Below, piece by piece: positions 40,054 through 49,666 of a stretch of 64,000 nt of DNA. Both the position numbers and the translations under genes were made by a program. Numbering within the stretch: position 1 is the first letter of the stretch; every line of letters begins with the position of its first letter. The notes under the pieces were generated by a model, which did no database searches, had not been told where the DNA came from, and saw nothing but the letters and a program-made list of their open reading frames with translations. This DNA is from Clostridia bacterium (lineage in GTDB: Bacteria; Bacillota; Clostridia; Lachnospirales; Lachnospiraceae), in NCBI GenBank assembly GCA_009929615.1, contig SAAB01000001.1, positions 1 to 64,000 on the forward strand, given 5' to 3'.

Positions 40054-42867
40054 ATGGAAAGAAAAATGGAGTTTGATCCGGAGCAGTTACATATCATTTT
40101 AAATCAAATGAATATAGGACTTGCCGTGTACAAAGTAACGAAAGAAAAACTGGATGAAGTTAAGATATATTATTGTAATCAATATATGGCAGAGCTGATT
40201 GGATGTACACGAAGCGAGCTGATGGGGGCTTATCAGGATGATATATGGGCCTTTGTTCATAAGGATGATTTAGAGGGCTTGAGGACGAGAGCACAGCAAG
40301 CCATGTCAGGTGTCATTCCACATGAGGCATTTAATCAGAAGATTCGTATTATCCGAAAAGATGGCAGTATTCTGTGGATTAATCCTAAATTTATTGCTAT
40401 GAAAGAATATCCATCAGGATATGATTTCTATATTACATTTCAGGATATTACGGACCAGGTGGAAGCTCAGCACAAATATGAGGAAGAGATGACCTACTAT
40501 TCAACCTTTGCAAAACGAAGTTTGGCCTTTTTCCATTGTAATATGTCAAAGAATATGGTTCAGAAGAAGAATAGCAGCAACATATCCATGATGGAAGTTC
40601 TTCAACATCAGAATGTAGACGATATTTTGGAGTCCATCGGGGATACAATCCCTTTGCCAAAGGAACGGGAAGAATATGACCGCCACTTTAAAAGGGATGC
40701 AATGATTGGGGCTTTTGAACGGGGTGAAGTTCACTTTGCTATGGAACATTGGGATGTTTGCGTGGACGACTGGATTGAGACTTCTTATGATTTGCTGAGA
40801 AACCCAATTACAGGAGACATAGAAGCCTTTATGTTTGCCCGTGATATTCATCAGAGAGTTCTGGCACAGAAGATTATCAGTACAATAGCAAAACAGGAAT
40901 ATGATTATATCGGTTGTATTGATGTTAAAAAGGGAGAGTATTCTATTTATATTCAATCCCCAAATGAAGAGGTAAGAATTCCTTTCACAGGACCGGCAGA
41001 TTATACAGATACTGTTAAGCATCTGATTCAGGATTATATCAATCCTGAGAATGCAGATGAAGTTACTTATAATATGGAATTGGCAACGATTCGTGAAAAA
41101 TTAAAGAAGGAACCCATTTACTCTTTTGTGCTGCAAATGCTGGAGAAGGATGGAAGCTGGCATTATAAAAGAATGTCATTCATGTACTTGGGCGAAATGG
41201 AGAATATTATTTTATTTGCAAGAAGTGATATTCAGACAATTATGATGGAAGAACAGGAACAAAAGCAGATGCTTGGCCATGCATTAGTAGCTGCAGAGCA
41301 GGCCAGCAAAGCAAAGACGGAATTCCTTTCACGTATGAGCCATGAAATCCGTACACCAATGAATGCCATTATCGGATTATCCGCATTGGCAGCATCGGAT
41401 GTAGATAAACCAGAACTGATGACGGATGCGATAGCTAAGATAGGGATGAGTGCCAGATACCTGTTGAGTCTGATTAATGATATTCTGGATATGAGCCGTA
41501 TTGAGAGCGGACGCATGGAGCTCAATGAACATGTTTTTGATTTCCAGAAACTGATTTCCAATATTAATAATATCATTTATCCTCAGGCTGCCAATAAAGG
41601 TATTGATTATGATGTTATTATTAAAGGTTTTGTAGAAACGGCTTATATGGGCGACGAAACAAAGCTTCAGCAGATTCTGATTAATATTTTAGGTAACTCC
41701 ATTAAATTCACACCAGCCGGAGGAAAGGTAACCTTAATGCTGGAGCAGGTGGAATGTGTGCGGAACCGGGCAAAACTTCGTTTTACCATAAGTGATACAG
41801 GCATAGGCATTGAGGAAGACTTCATCCCACATCTTTTTGAAACTTTTACAAGAGAAGCCAATGGTTATACATCAACTATTCAGGGAACAGGTCTCGGTCT
41901 TGCTATCTCCAAGAGTATGGCTGAAATGATGGATGGAACAATTCATGTTCGGAGTATTAAAGATATTGGCTCGGTGTTTACAGTGGATGTCCATTTGGTT
42001 GTTTCTCAGGAAACGAAAGAGCGGTTGAATATGATTCAGTCAATGAATCTGTCCAAGTTACATGCACTGGTTGTAGATGATGATGTAATGGTTTGTGAAT
42101 CTACAGAAAAGATCTTAAAAGATATGGGAATTCAGGCGGAATGGGCAGTATCCGGACGGGATGCTGTCGATAGGGTTCGCGTAAAGCATGAGCAGGGGAA
42201 TGACTTTGATACTATATTTATTGATTGGAAAATGCCGGACTTGGATGGAATTGAAACAACCAGACAGATTCGTGCCTTAGTAGGAACGGATGTGACGATT
42301 ATCTTTATGACGGCCTATAACTGGGCAGCCTTTGAGGAGGAAGCCCGTGAAGCCGGAGTTGACTACTTCATGGAGAAACCTCTTTTCGAGGCATCTATCG
42401 TGGCGGCCCTGGAAACACTTTATCTGAATCGTGAAAAAGAAAGTAAAATTGTTATAGAGCAGAAGAAAGAGTTTGACTTGAAAGGCCGGCATATTCTTCT
42501 GGCAGAAGACCACTATCTGAATGTAGAGGTTGCAAAACGGATTCTTGAAAAAGAAGGTATGAAGGTCAGTGTTGTAAATAATGGGCTGGAGGCTTTAGAA
42601 ACCTTTGCTGAATCAGAGGTCGGAACCTTTGACGCTATTTTAATGGATGTCCAGATGCCAATTATGGATGGTTTGATGGCAGCCTCTAATATTCGTAAAA
42701 TGAAAAAAGAGGGAAGCCGGACCATTCCAATTATAGCCATGACGGCCAATGCTTTTGATGAAGATATTGAACGTTCGAAAGAGAGCGGGATGAATGCTCA
42801 TATTGCGAAACCTTTTGACCCGGAATTCGTTTACGAAACCTTGAATCGGTATATTAATGGTTGCTAA
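40054..42867 (+). CDS. Hybrid sensor histidine kinase with two receiver domains
   Basis: This 937-residue protein has a PAS domain (about residues 10-140), a second sensing region (about 150-405), HisKA with His430 in SRMSHEIRTPMNAI, an ATPase domain (DTGIGIEEDF, GTGLGLAISKSM), and receiver domains with phospho-Asp at about 724 (DWKMPDLDG) and 865 (MDVQMPIMDG). No membrane segment is seen, so it is probably cytosolic. The layout is common among orphan hybrid kinases of Lachnospiraceae. The signal and partner are unknown; no response regulator gene is adjacent. Confidence 0.92.
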   Translation: MERKMEFDPEQLHIILNQMNIGLAVYKVTKEKLDEVKIYYCNQYMAELIGCTRSELMGAYQDDIWAFVHKDDLEGLRTRAQQAMSGVIPHEAFNQKIRIIRKDGSILWINPKFIAMKEYPSGYDFYITFQDITDQVEAQHKYEEEMTYYSTFAKRSLAFFHCNMSKNMVQKKNSSNISMMEVLQHQNVDDILESIGDTIPLPKEREEYDRHFKRDAMIGAFERGEVHFAMEHWDVCVDDWIETSYDLLRNPITGDIEAFMFARDIHQRVLAQKIISTIAKQEYDYIGCIDVKKGEYSIYIQSPNEEVRIPFTGPADYTDTVKHLIQDYINPENADEVTYNMELATIREKLKKEPIYSFVLQMLEKDGSWHYKRMSFMYLGEMENIILFARSDIQTIMMEEQEQKQMLGHALVAAEQASKAKTEFLSRMSHEIRTPMNAIIGLSALAASDVDKPELMTDAIAKIGMSARYLLSLINDILDMSRIESGRMELNEHVFDFQKLISNINNIIYPQAANKGIDYDVIIKGFVETAYMGDETKLQQILINILGNSIKFTPAGGKVTLMLEQVECVRNRAKLRFTISDTGIGIEEDFIPHLFETFTREANGYTSTIQGTGLGLAISKSMAEMMDGTIHVRSIKDIGSVFTVDVHLVVSQETKERLNMIQSMNLSKLHALVVDDDVMVCESTEKILKDMGIQAEWAVSGRDAVDRVRVKHEQGNDFDTIFIDWKMPDLDGIETTRQIRALVGTDVTIIFMTAYNWAAFEEEAREAGVDYFMEKPLFEASIVAALETLYLNREKESKIVIEQKKEFDLKGRHILLAEDHYLNVEVAKRILEKEGMKVSVVNNGLEALETFAESEVGTFDAILMDVQMPIMDGLMAASNIRKMKKEGSRTIPIIAMTANAFDEDIERSKESGMNAHIAKPFDPEFVYETLNRYINGC

Positions 42868-42889
42868 AATGTGACGGTGACGTTATAAT
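42861..42889 (+). promoter_or_regulatory. Probable tgt promoter inside the end of the kinase gene
   Basis: TTGCTA (42861-42866) and TATAAT (42884-42889) are 17 bp apart. The -35 box overlaps the last codons of the hybrid kinase. Confidence 0.6.
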
Positions 42890-42938
42890 AGTAATGTTAC
42901 TCTCAAAAATGAGAAGTTCAGTGATTAAGGGGGACTTT

Positions 42939-44075
42939 ATGTATAAAGTATTAGCAACCGATGGCCGGGCCAAACGGGGAGAGCTGACAACGGTGCATGG
43001 AAAGATTCAGACACCGGTTTTTATGAATGTAGGAACAGCAGCCGCTATTAAAGGTGCAGTAGCAACGACGGATTTACAGCAGATTAAAACCCAGGTGGAA
43101 TTATCAAACACCTATCATCTGCATCTGCGTCCGGGGGATAAAGTTGTAAAACAACTTGGCGGTCTTCATAAGTTTATGAATTGGGACAAACCTATTTTAA
43201 CAGATTCAGGTGGTTTTCAGGTTTTTTCCCTGACCAGTCTGAGAAAGATAAAAGAAGAGGGCGTCTATTTCAATTCCCATATTGACGGCCATAAAATTTT
43301 TATGGGTCCTGAAGAAAGTATGCAGATTCAGTCCAACCTGGCATCGACGATTGCTATGGCCTTTGACGAATGTGCTCCTTATCCGTCAGACAGGGAATAC
43401 ATGATTCCATCTGTTGACCGGACAACCCGGTGGCTTTACAGATGTAAGGCAGAGATGGAAAGGTTAAATTCTTTAGAGGATACGATTAATCCAAAACAAA
43501 TGCTTTTTGGTATTAACCAGGGTGGAACCTATAAGGATATTCGTATTAATCATGCAAAGACAATTTCCGAATTGGATTTAGACGGTTATGCTCTGGGAGG
43601 GCTGGCCGTTGGTGAACCCCATGAAGAAATGTATCATATTATAGAGGAAACAGTACCATACCTGCCACAGAATAAACCAACCTACCTAATGGGTGTTGGA
43701 ACACCTGCGAATATACTGGAAGCAGTAGACAGGGGCGTGGATTTCTTCGACTGTGTTTATCCTTCAAGGAATGGACGGCATGGGCATGTATATACGAATC
43801 ATGGGAAATTAAATCTTTTCAATGCCAAATTTGAATTGGACGCTCGTCCGATTGAAGAAGGCTGTGGCTGTCCGGCCTGCCAGAATTACAGCAGGGCCTA
43901 TATACGCCACCTTCTTAAGGCTAAGGAAATGCTGGGAATGCGTCTTTGTGTCTTGCACAATTTGTATTTTTATAATACAATGATGGAAGAGATTCGGGCG
44001 GCTATCGAAGAACATCGGTATGCAGCTTATAAGAAATCTAAGCTGGAAGGCTTTGAGATGAAAGAAGAAAATTAA
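42939..44075 (+). CDS. tgt: tRNA-guanine transglycosylase
   Basis: This 378-residue enzyme exchanges guanine 34 of GUN-anticodon tRNAs for preQ1 on the way to queuosine. The substrate Asp region is TDSGGFQVFSL, the nucleophile region FFDCVYPSRNGRHG, and the zinc site CGCPACQNYSRAYIRH. ATG 42939 has AAGGGGGA upstream; in-frame starts further left lie in the promoter. It heads the tgt-yajC-...-secDF run. It is the expected consumer of the preQ1 produced by the queKTL products at 20-22 kb. Confidence 0.96.
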   Translation: MYKVLATDGRAKRGELTTVHGKIQTPVFMNVGTAAAIKGAVATTDLQQIKTQVELSNTYHLHLRPGDKVVKQLGGLHKFMNWDKPILTDSGGFQVFSLTSLRKIKEEGVYFNSHIDGHKIFMGPEESMQIQSNLASTIAMAFDECAPYPSDREYMIPSVDRTTRWLYRCKAEMERLNSLEDTINPKQMLFGINQGGTYKDIRINHAKTISELDLDGYALGGLAVGEPHEEMYHIIEETVPYLPQNKPTYLMGVGTPANILEAVDRGVDFFDCVYPSRNGRHGHVYTNHGKLNLFNAKFELDARPIEEGCGCPACQNYSRAYIRHLLKAKEMLGMRLCVLHNLYFYNTMMEEIRAAIEEHRYAAYKKSKLEGFEMKEEN

Positions 44076-44094
44076 TTTTAGGAGGAAGATATTT

Positions 44095-44385
44095 ATGACT
44101 GGAAATTACTGGTTATGGGTGATTGCTTTATTGGCAATATATGGAGTTGTATTATACTTTTTATCAATCCGCCCTCAGAAAAAACAAGAGAAGAAGATGC
44201 GGGAGATGCTGGATGCTTTAGAAGTAGGCGACAGTATCGAAACAAACGGCGGACTTTTCGGGGTTGTTATTGATATTAGTGACGATATCCTCATTGTTGA
44301 GTTCGGTGGCGACAGACATTGTCGTATTCCAATGCGTAGACAGGCTGTTATCAGCATTGAAAAAGCGAATAGCACAGAAGATTAA
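44095..44385 (+). CDS. yajC: Preprotein translocase accessory subunit YajC
   Basis: This 96-residue single-span membrane protein has its hydrophobic segment at residues 5-24, followed by the family motif SIRPQKKQEKKMREML and a small beta domain (GDSIETNGGLFGVV). YajC associates with SecDF at the translocon. AGGAGG precedes the ATG, 19 bases after tgt; the tgt-yajC order is widely kept in bacteria. secDF itself is 3 kb downstream, with the SCIFF genes in between. Confidence 0.95.
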   Translation: MTGNYWLWVIALLAIYGVVLYFLSIRPQKKQEKKMREMLDALEVGDSIETNGGLFGVVIDISDDILIVEFGGDRHCRIPMRRQAVISIEKANSTED

Positions 44386-44397
44386 GATGGAATGTAA

Positions 44398-44431
44398 GGC
44401 CTCGTTTGGTAGTAACCGAATGGGGCCTGAT
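44398..44431 (+). terminator. Hairpin between yajC and the PHP gene
   Basis: AGGCC-C-TTTGG near 44397-44410 pairs with the CCGAATGGGGCCT near 44418-44430 with mismatches. There is no T-tract, so its role is uncertain. Confidence 0.35.
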
Positions 44432-44458
44432 TTAATATAACATAGGGAGGAATGACAT

Positions 44459-45301
44459 ATGGAGAGAGTCGATTTGCATACCCATTCATCGGCTTCGGAT
44501 GGGAGTATGTCGCCGACAGAAGTTATGGAAGCGGCAAGCCAGGCAGGACTTAAAGCAGTTGCACTCACAGACCATGATACGATGGAAGGTGTGCCGGAGG
44601 CTTTAAATGCGGCTGAAGACTTGGGCATTGAATGTATTCAGGGCATTGAATTATCTGCTTTTTATAAAAATCAGGAAGTGCATATTGTAGGATTGTTTCT
44701 GGATTATAAGGACCCGGTTTTACAAGAAAAGCTGGAAGATTTTCGTCAGGTTCGGGAAAGTCGGAATGTCAGAATGATTGAAAAGATGCAGAATGCAGGT
44801 GTGGATATTACCATGGAAAAACTTCGGGCATTGGAAGGGGCCGCCGTGATTACTAGAGCCAATTTTGCAAAATACCTTCTCCATATTGGATATATATCAT
44901 CAATTGCAGAGGCCTTTGACAAATATCTTTCACCGGGCATGGATTTTTTTGTGCCTAAGACGGGCGTAACTCCTGAGATGGCTATCCGGGCAATTCGTGA
45001 AGCCGGGGGTGTTGCTGTGCTGGCCCATCCTCTGAGTTATAAATTCACAAAAAAAGAATTGATAGAATGTATTGAAACTATGAAGTCTTATGGGATTCAG
45101 GGTATTGAAGCATATTACAGCACCCATTTGGCAGCAGATGAGCGAGAGATAAAAAAGCTGGCAAAAGAATATGGCTTGACTGTTTCGGGAGGCTCAGATT
45201 TTCATGGCAGTGTGAAACCCCATATTCAGATAGGCAGAGGAATGGGAAAACTGGTCATTCCTTATGATGTTTTAGAAAAATTGAAAAAAATAAGAGCCTA
45301 G
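44459..45301 (+). CDS. PHP-domain phosphoesterase (nucleotide or RNA 5'-end phosphatase type)
   Basis: This 280-residue PHP protein has metal-binding DLHTHSSASDGSMSP at the N-terminus, ALTDHDTMEG, GIELSA, VAVLAHP and the C-terminal SGGSDFHG. These match the YciV/RNase AM group, which removes phosphates from 3',5'-bisphosphate nucleotides or digests short RNA from the 5' end. GGAGG precedes the ATG. It lies in the tgt-secDF run. The precise substrate is not fixed by the sequence. Confidence 0.88.
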   Translation: MERVDLHTHSSASDGSMSPTEVMEAASQAGLKAVALTDHDTMEGVPEALNAAEDLGIECIQGIELSAFYKNQEVHIVGLFLDYKDPVLQEKLEDFRQVRESRNVRMIEKMQNAGVDITMEKLRALEGAAVITRANFAKYLLHIGYISSIAEAFDKYLSPGMDFFVPKTGVTPEMAIRAIREAGGVAVLAHPLSYKFTKKELIECIETMKSYGIQGIEAYYSTHLAADEREIKKLAKEYGLTVSGGSDFHGSVKPHIQIGRGMGKLVIPYDVLEKLKKIRA

Positions 45302-45357
45302 TCTTTTTCACGGTATAAAAACATATAGTTTAGAGAGAAAAAGATTGAGGGCATTCT

Positions 45358-45714
45358 ATGAAACCCTATGTCATTGCTGTATTAAAGGCACTGGTTATAA
45401 GTTATATTATTTCTGCGGCATCATTGCTTGTATTATCGGCCATGCTTTACTGGCTGGATATTGGCAATGCACAGATTCGACTGGGCATTGTTATAACCTA
45501 TGTTCTTTCAACTTTGGCCGGCGGATTTTATGTTGGAAAAAAAGTAAAAAAAAGAGAATTTCTTTGGGGACTTATCGTTGGATTATTCTATTATGCCATA
45601 CATATCGCAGCAGTTGTGGCACTGGAAGGTATGCAGCCGGAGAAGATTGTTCCGGGCACGGCATTGGCCCTTCTTTGCATGGGCAGTGGTATGATGGGTG
45701 GAATGCTCGGATAA
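45358..45714 (+). CDS. TIGR04086-type small membrane protein
   Basis: This 118-residue protein has four membrane segments (about residues 8-28, 40-60, 68-88 and 95-116) and a short basic loop GKKVKKRE. Its size, topology and place between yajC and the SCIFF gene match the TIGR04086 family commonly found beside these genes in Clostridia. The function is unknown. The start is ATG 45358, with a GAGGG element nearby. Confidence 0.8.
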   Translation: MKPYVIAVLKALVISYIISAASLLVLSAMLYWLDIGNAQIRLGIVITYVLSTLAGGFYVGKKVKKREFLWGLIVGLFYYAIHIAAVVALEGMQPEKIVPGTALALLCMGSGMMGGMLG

Positions 45715-45793
45715 AATGAAAAAATAGCTTTAAACTTGGGAAGATGTATGATATAATATTTCAAGCTATATTAGAGAAAAAGGAGGTCTTCCC

Positions 45794-45937
45794 GTGAAAC
45801 ATATTAAATCTTTAAACACACGTTCTTTAAAGAATTCAATGGTTAAAGGTGGATGCGGCGAATGTCAGACATCTTGCCAGTCAGCTTGCAAAACTTCCTG
45901 CACCGTTGGAAATCAGAGCTGTGAAAATAACAAATAA
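45794..45937 (+). CDS. SCIFF ranthipeptide precursor (six cysteines in forty-five)
   Basis: This 47-residue peptide starts with GTG 45794 after AGGAGG. The leader is KHIKSLNTRSLKNSMVKGG and the core holds six cysteines at 21, 24, 28, 32, 36 and 43. This is the SCIFF precursor found across Clostridia, always with a radical SAM maturase that joins Cys sulfurs to the side chains of nearby residues (thioether ranthipeptide). The maturase follows at 46037. The biological role in other Clostridia is proposed to be signalling; that is not shown here. A strong hairpin follows the stop codon. Confidence 0.95.
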   Translation: MKHIKSLNTRSLKNSMVKGGCGECQTSCQSACKTSCTVGNQSCENNK

Positions 45938-45940
45938 TTC

Positions 45941-45979
45941 GTAAGCAGCGGTTTAGTCAACTAAGTCGCTGCTTATTAC
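45941..45979 (+). terminator. Attenuator-like hairpin between SCIFF and its maturase
   Basis: GTAAGCAGCG (45941-45950) pairs with CGCTGCTT-A (45967-45975), and TTAGT (45953-45957) with ACTAA (45960-45964). The weak following tract (ATTACTTG) suggests partial termination, giving more peptide than enzyme. Confidence 0.7.
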
Positions 45980-46036
45980 TTGTGTTATGAAATTTCTAAG
46001 GAAACCCATATGACAAAGAATATAAGGAGCAGTAGC

Positions 46037-47392
46037 GTGGTTCATCAATATAAAAATAACGGATATAATATCGTTCTCGATGTAAACAGTGGTTCTGTGC
46101 ATGTCGTTGACGATTTAGTATATGATATTATCGCCCTCTATGAAACAACTTCAAAGGAAGATATTCTGAAAAAGCTTTCATCTGTCTATGCAGAGAAGGA
46201 TATTGCAGAAGCCTATGAAGAGATTGAAGAATTAGTCAGGGAAGAATGTCTTTTTACCGAAGATATTTACAAGGATTATATCATTGATTTTAAAAAGCGG
46301 CCGACGGTTGTCAAGGCATTATGTCTTCATATTGCCCATGACTGCAATCTGGCATGCAAATATTGTTTTGCGGAGGAAGGCGAGTACCATGGCCGCAGAG
46401 CATTAATGAGTTTTGAAGTTGGTAAGAAAGCTCTGGATTTTCTCATTGCGAATTCAGGTTCCAGAAGAAATCTGGAAGTAGATTTCTTTGGTGGTGAGCC
46501 ACTGATGAATTTTGATGTGGTTAAACAGCTGGTAGCTTACGGACGGGAACAGGAAAAGCTTCATGATAAGCAGTTCCGTTTCACGCTGACAACGAATGGT
46601 GTCCTTTTGAATAAGGATATTCAGGAATTTGCGAATAAAGAGATGGCGAATGTGGTTCTGAGTGTGGATGGACGAAAAGAAGTTCATGATTTTATGCGTC
46701 CTTTCCGCGGTGGCCAGGGAAGCTATGACAGAATTATACCTAAGTTTAAAGAACTGGCTGAAAGCCGGAATCAGAATAATTATTATGTGCGGGGAACCTT
46801 TACGCACTACAATACAGATTTTGCGGCAGATGTGCTCAGTCTGGCGGATGAAGGTTTTAAGCAGATATCTGTGGAGCCTGTAGTGGCACCGGAGAGTGAA
46901 GATTATGCGATTAAAGAATCGGACCTGCCTCAGATTATGGAAGAGTACGACAAACTTGCAAAAGCGATGCTTGAGCGGGAGAAGGAAGATAAGGGCTTTA
47001 ATTTCTTCCACTTTATGATTGATTTGTCCGGTGGACCATGTGTTGCCAAACGACTTTCCGGATGCGGTTCAGGAACAGAATATCTGGCAGTAACCCCTTG
47101 GGGAGATTTCTATCCTTGTCATCAGTTTGTTGGGCAGGAAGAATTTCTTATGGGAAATGTCGATGAAGGTATTGTTCGTACAGATATTCAAGGTGAATTT
47201 AAATGTTGTAATGTTTATGCCCGTGAAAAATGCCAGACTTGTTTTGCAAAGTTCTACTGCAGCGGTGGATGTGCGGCAAATGCCTATAATTTCACAGGAA
47301 AAATCACAGATACATATGATATTGGCTGCGAGATGATGCGGAAACGTGTTGAATGTGCCATCATGTTGAAAGCGGCCAGAGAAGGAGAGTAA
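46037..47392 (+). CDS. SCIFF peptide maturase (radical SAM/SPASM)
   Basis: This 451-residue radical SAM enzyme makes thioether cross-links in the SCIFF peptide. The SAM-cluster motif CNLACKYCFAEEGEY lies at about residue 100. The SPASM/twitch region holds many cysteines (GGPCVAKRLSGCGSG, FYPCHQF, CCNVYAREKCQTCF, FYCSGGCAAN). GTG 46037 is chosen because AAGGAG is 7 bases upstream and because VVHQYKNNGYNIVLD is where the family normally begins; an upstream ATG (46010) is possible. secDF begins 4 bases after its stop, so peptide export or placement near the translocon genes is striking but unproven. Confidence 0.93.
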   Translation: MVHQYKNNGYNIVLDVNSGSVHVVDDLVYDIIALYETTSKEDILKKLSSVYAEKDIAEAYEEIEELVREECLFTEDIYKDYIIDFKKRPTVVKALCLHIAHDCNLACKYCFAEEGEYHGRRALMSFEVGKKALDFLIANSGSRRNLEVDFFGGEPLMNFDVVKQLVAYGREQEKLHDKQFRFTLTTNGVLLNKDIQEFANKEMANVVLSVDGRKEVHDFMRPFRGGQGSYDRIIPKFKELAESRNQNNYYVRGTFTHYNTDFAADVLSLADEGFKQISVEPVVAPESEDYAIKESDLPQIMEEYDKLAKAMLEREKEDKGFNFFHFMIDLSGGPCVAKRLSGCGSGTEYLAVTPWGDFYPCHQFVGQEEFLMGNVDEGIVRTDIQGEFKCCNVYAREKCQTCFAKFYCSGGCAANAYNFTGKITDTYDIGCEMMRKRVECAIMLKAAREGE

Positions 47393-47396
47393 TCAG

Positions 47397-49592
47397 ATGA
47401 AGAATAACAGGGGAAAAAGTATACTGGGCTTATTGCTGATTTTTATTGTTATTGCAGCCTGCGGTTTTGTGTCCTGGAAGGGCGTAGACGAAAGCGGTCA
47501 GGGTGCGGCAAAGAATATTAAGCTCGGTTTAGATTTAGCAGGTGGTGTAAGTATTACTTATGAAGCAGATGAAGAGAATCCATCTGCAGAAGATATGAGT
47601 GACACTATCTATAAACTTCAACGACGTGTTGAAACCTATAGTACAGAAGCGCAGGTTTATCAGGAAGGAACGAATCGTATTAACGTAGAAATTCCTGGTG
47701 AATATGATTCTGAAAAGATTCTTGAGGAACTGGGTAATCCGGGAACTGTACAGTTCTTTGAAATTCCTGAAGTGGCAACAGATAGTGCGGAAGCAACAGA
47801 TGCTGCAAATCAGACCTTTAATCTGGTTATGGATGGTAATGATATCATTGATGCTCAGGTTATGACTCAGTCGGATGGATACGGCGGAAACGAGTATGTT
47901 GTAGAGCTTACCATGAATGATGAGGGAACTCAGAAGTTCAAAGAAGCAACCGAGAGAAATATTGGAAAGCCTATTTATATCGTATATGATGATGAAATCA
48001 TCAGCTATCCAACAGTAAATTCAGTTATTGAGAATGGACAGGCAATCATCGAAGGCAGCTTTACGTATGAGTCTGCAAGTTCTTTAGCAACTTATATCCG
48101 TCTGGGTGCATTGAAACTGAATCTGACAGAAATCCGTTCCAATGTTGTCGGTGCACAGCTTGGTCAGGAAGCTATTCCTACAAGTTTAAAAGCCGGAGCT
48201 ATTGGCCTGGGCATTATTATTCTGTTTATGATTGTTATGTATCTTATTCCGGGACTGGCAGCCGGATTGGCATTGATTATTTATGTACTTGCAATGCTCT
48301 GCCTGTTAAATGGTCTTGAAGTGACCCTTACCCTTCCGGGTATTGCTGGTATCATTTTGTCTATCGGTATGGCAGTTGATGCGAATGTTATTATTTTTAC
48401 ACGTATTAAAGAAGAAATTGCATCCGGAAGAAATGTTCGCGATGCTATCAAAGTTGGTTTTACAAAAGCTCGTTCAGCTATTCTCGATGGCAATATTACG
48501 ACTTTAATTGCTGCAGCAGTCTTATATTTTATGGGTTCCGGAACAATCAAAGGTTTTGCAATTACACTGGCATTAGGTATTGCCCTGTCTATGTTTACAG
48601 CATTGGTTATTACCCACTTTATTGTTAAAGTCTTTTATGGTCTTGGATTCACAAGTGAAAAGTTCTATGGAAGACAGAAGAAGAGAAAAGTATGGCCATT
48701 TGTTCAAAATGCAAAATTCTTCTATATTATTTCTGCAGTTGTTATTATCGCAGGATTTGCAGGGATGGGCATCAACCATTCCAAAGGAAATGGAGCCATG
48801 AACTATGGTCTTGATTTCACCGGCGGTACATCTATGGCCGTGACTTTCAATGAGAATATTGATGTTACAAGCAGTGATGGTGCAGAACTGCTCAATACAA
48901 TTACAGACTCTATCGGCACAGGCGATGTTCAGCTTCAGAATGTAAAAGATTCCAATGAAATCGTTATTAAGACACAGGTATTAAATTCAGATCAGAGAAA
49001 TACTTTAAAAGATGCGTTGGTTGAAAAATACAGTGTGGATGAGAGCTTGATTACAGAAGAAAGTATCAGTGCGGTTGTCAGCAGCGAGATGCAGAGTGAT
49101 GCTATCATTGCGGTTATTGTTGCAGGTATTTGTATGCTTCTCTATATCTGGTTCCGATTCAAAGATGTTAAGTTTGGAGCAAGTGCAGTTGTTGCATTAC
49201 TTCACGATGTCCTTTGTGTACTGACCGTTTATGCTTTAGTTCGTATTCCGGTTGGTAATACATTTATTGCTTGTATGCTGACTATTGTTGGTTATTCTAT
49301 TAATGCGACAATCGTTATCTTTGACCGTATTCGTGAAAACCGACAGATGATGTATCGTGCATCTCTGGATGAAATTGTTAATACAAGTATCAGTCAGACT
49401 TTATCACGAAGTATTAATACTTCTTTAACAACCTTTATCAGTGTCTTTGCTTTGTGGCTCTTTGGCGTCGCTGCGATTAAAGAGTTTACAATGCCATTGA
49501 TGGCCGGTATTATTGCAGGTGCGTTCTCATCTGTATTTATTACAGGTACACTCTGGTTTATGATGAAGAAAATTGGTAAGAAAAACAAGTAA
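47397..49592 (+). CDS. secDF: Protein translocase SecDF (fused SecD and SecF)
   Basis: This 731-residue fusion uses the proton gradient to help pull proteins out of the Sec channel. The SecD half (1 to about 420) has KLGLDLAGGVSITYE, the periplasmic domain and LGQEAIPTSLKAGAIGL to GMAVDANVIIFTRIKEE. The SecF half (about 435-731) has GLDFTGGTSMAV and GYSINATIVIFDRIRENR. About twelve membrane segments are seen. The fused form occurs in many Firmicutes. GAAGGAGAG precedes the ATG. It is separated from yajC by the PHP, membrane and SCIFF genes. Confidence 0.96.
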   Translation: MKNNRGKSILGLLLIFIVIAACGFVSWKGVDESGQGAAKNIKLGLDLAGGVSITYEADEENPSAEDMSDTIYKLQRRVETYSTEAQVYQEGTNRINVEIPGEYDSEKILEELGNPGTVQFFEIPEVATDSAEATDAANQTFNLVMDGNDIIDAQVMTQSDGYGGNEYVVELTMNDEGTQKFKEATERNIGKPIYIVYDDEIISYPTVNSVIENGQAIIEGSFTYESASSLATYIRLGALKLNLTEIRSNVVGAQLGQEAIPTSLKAGAIGLGIIILFMIVMYLIPGLAAGLALIIYVLAMLCLLNGLEVTLTLPGIAGIILSIGMAVDANVIIFTRIKEEIASGRNVRDAIKVGFTKARSAILDGNITTLIAAAVLYFMGSGTIKGFAITLALGIALSMFTALVITHFIVKVFYGLGFTSEKFYGRQKKRKVWPFVQNAKFFYIISAVVIIAGFAGMGINHSKGNGAMNYGLDFTGGTSMAVTFNENIDVTSSDGAELLNTITDSIGTGDVQLQNVKDSNEIVIKTQVLNSDQRNTLKDALVEKYSVDESLITEESISAVVSSEMQSDAIIAVIVAGICMLLYIWFRFKDVKFGASAVVALLHDVLCVLTVYALVRIPVGNTFIACMLTIVGYSINATIVIFDRIRENRQMMYRASLDEIVNTSISQTLSRSINTSLTTFISVFALWLFGVAAIKEFTMPLMAGIIAGAFSSVFITGTLWFMMKKIGKKNK

Positions 49593-49611
49593 AATTTAGA
49601 ATGACGGATTT

Positions 49612-49652
49612 AACTCTACAGGAAATTTTTCGGGATTTTCTGTAGAGTTTTG
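49612..49652 (+). terminator. Terminator after secDF
   Basis: AACTCTACAG (49612-49621) pairs with CTGTAGAGTT (49640-49649), extended by AAA/TTT, followed by TTGTTT. Confidence 0.85.
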
Positions 49653-49666
49653 TTTATGGAGGAACT

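Noticed and set aside
46010-46039. ATG 46010 as start of the SCIFF maturase
   Set aside because: The ribosome site ahead of it is weaker than AAGGAG before GTG 46037, and the family normally starts at the HQYK segment. It is kept only as an alternative.
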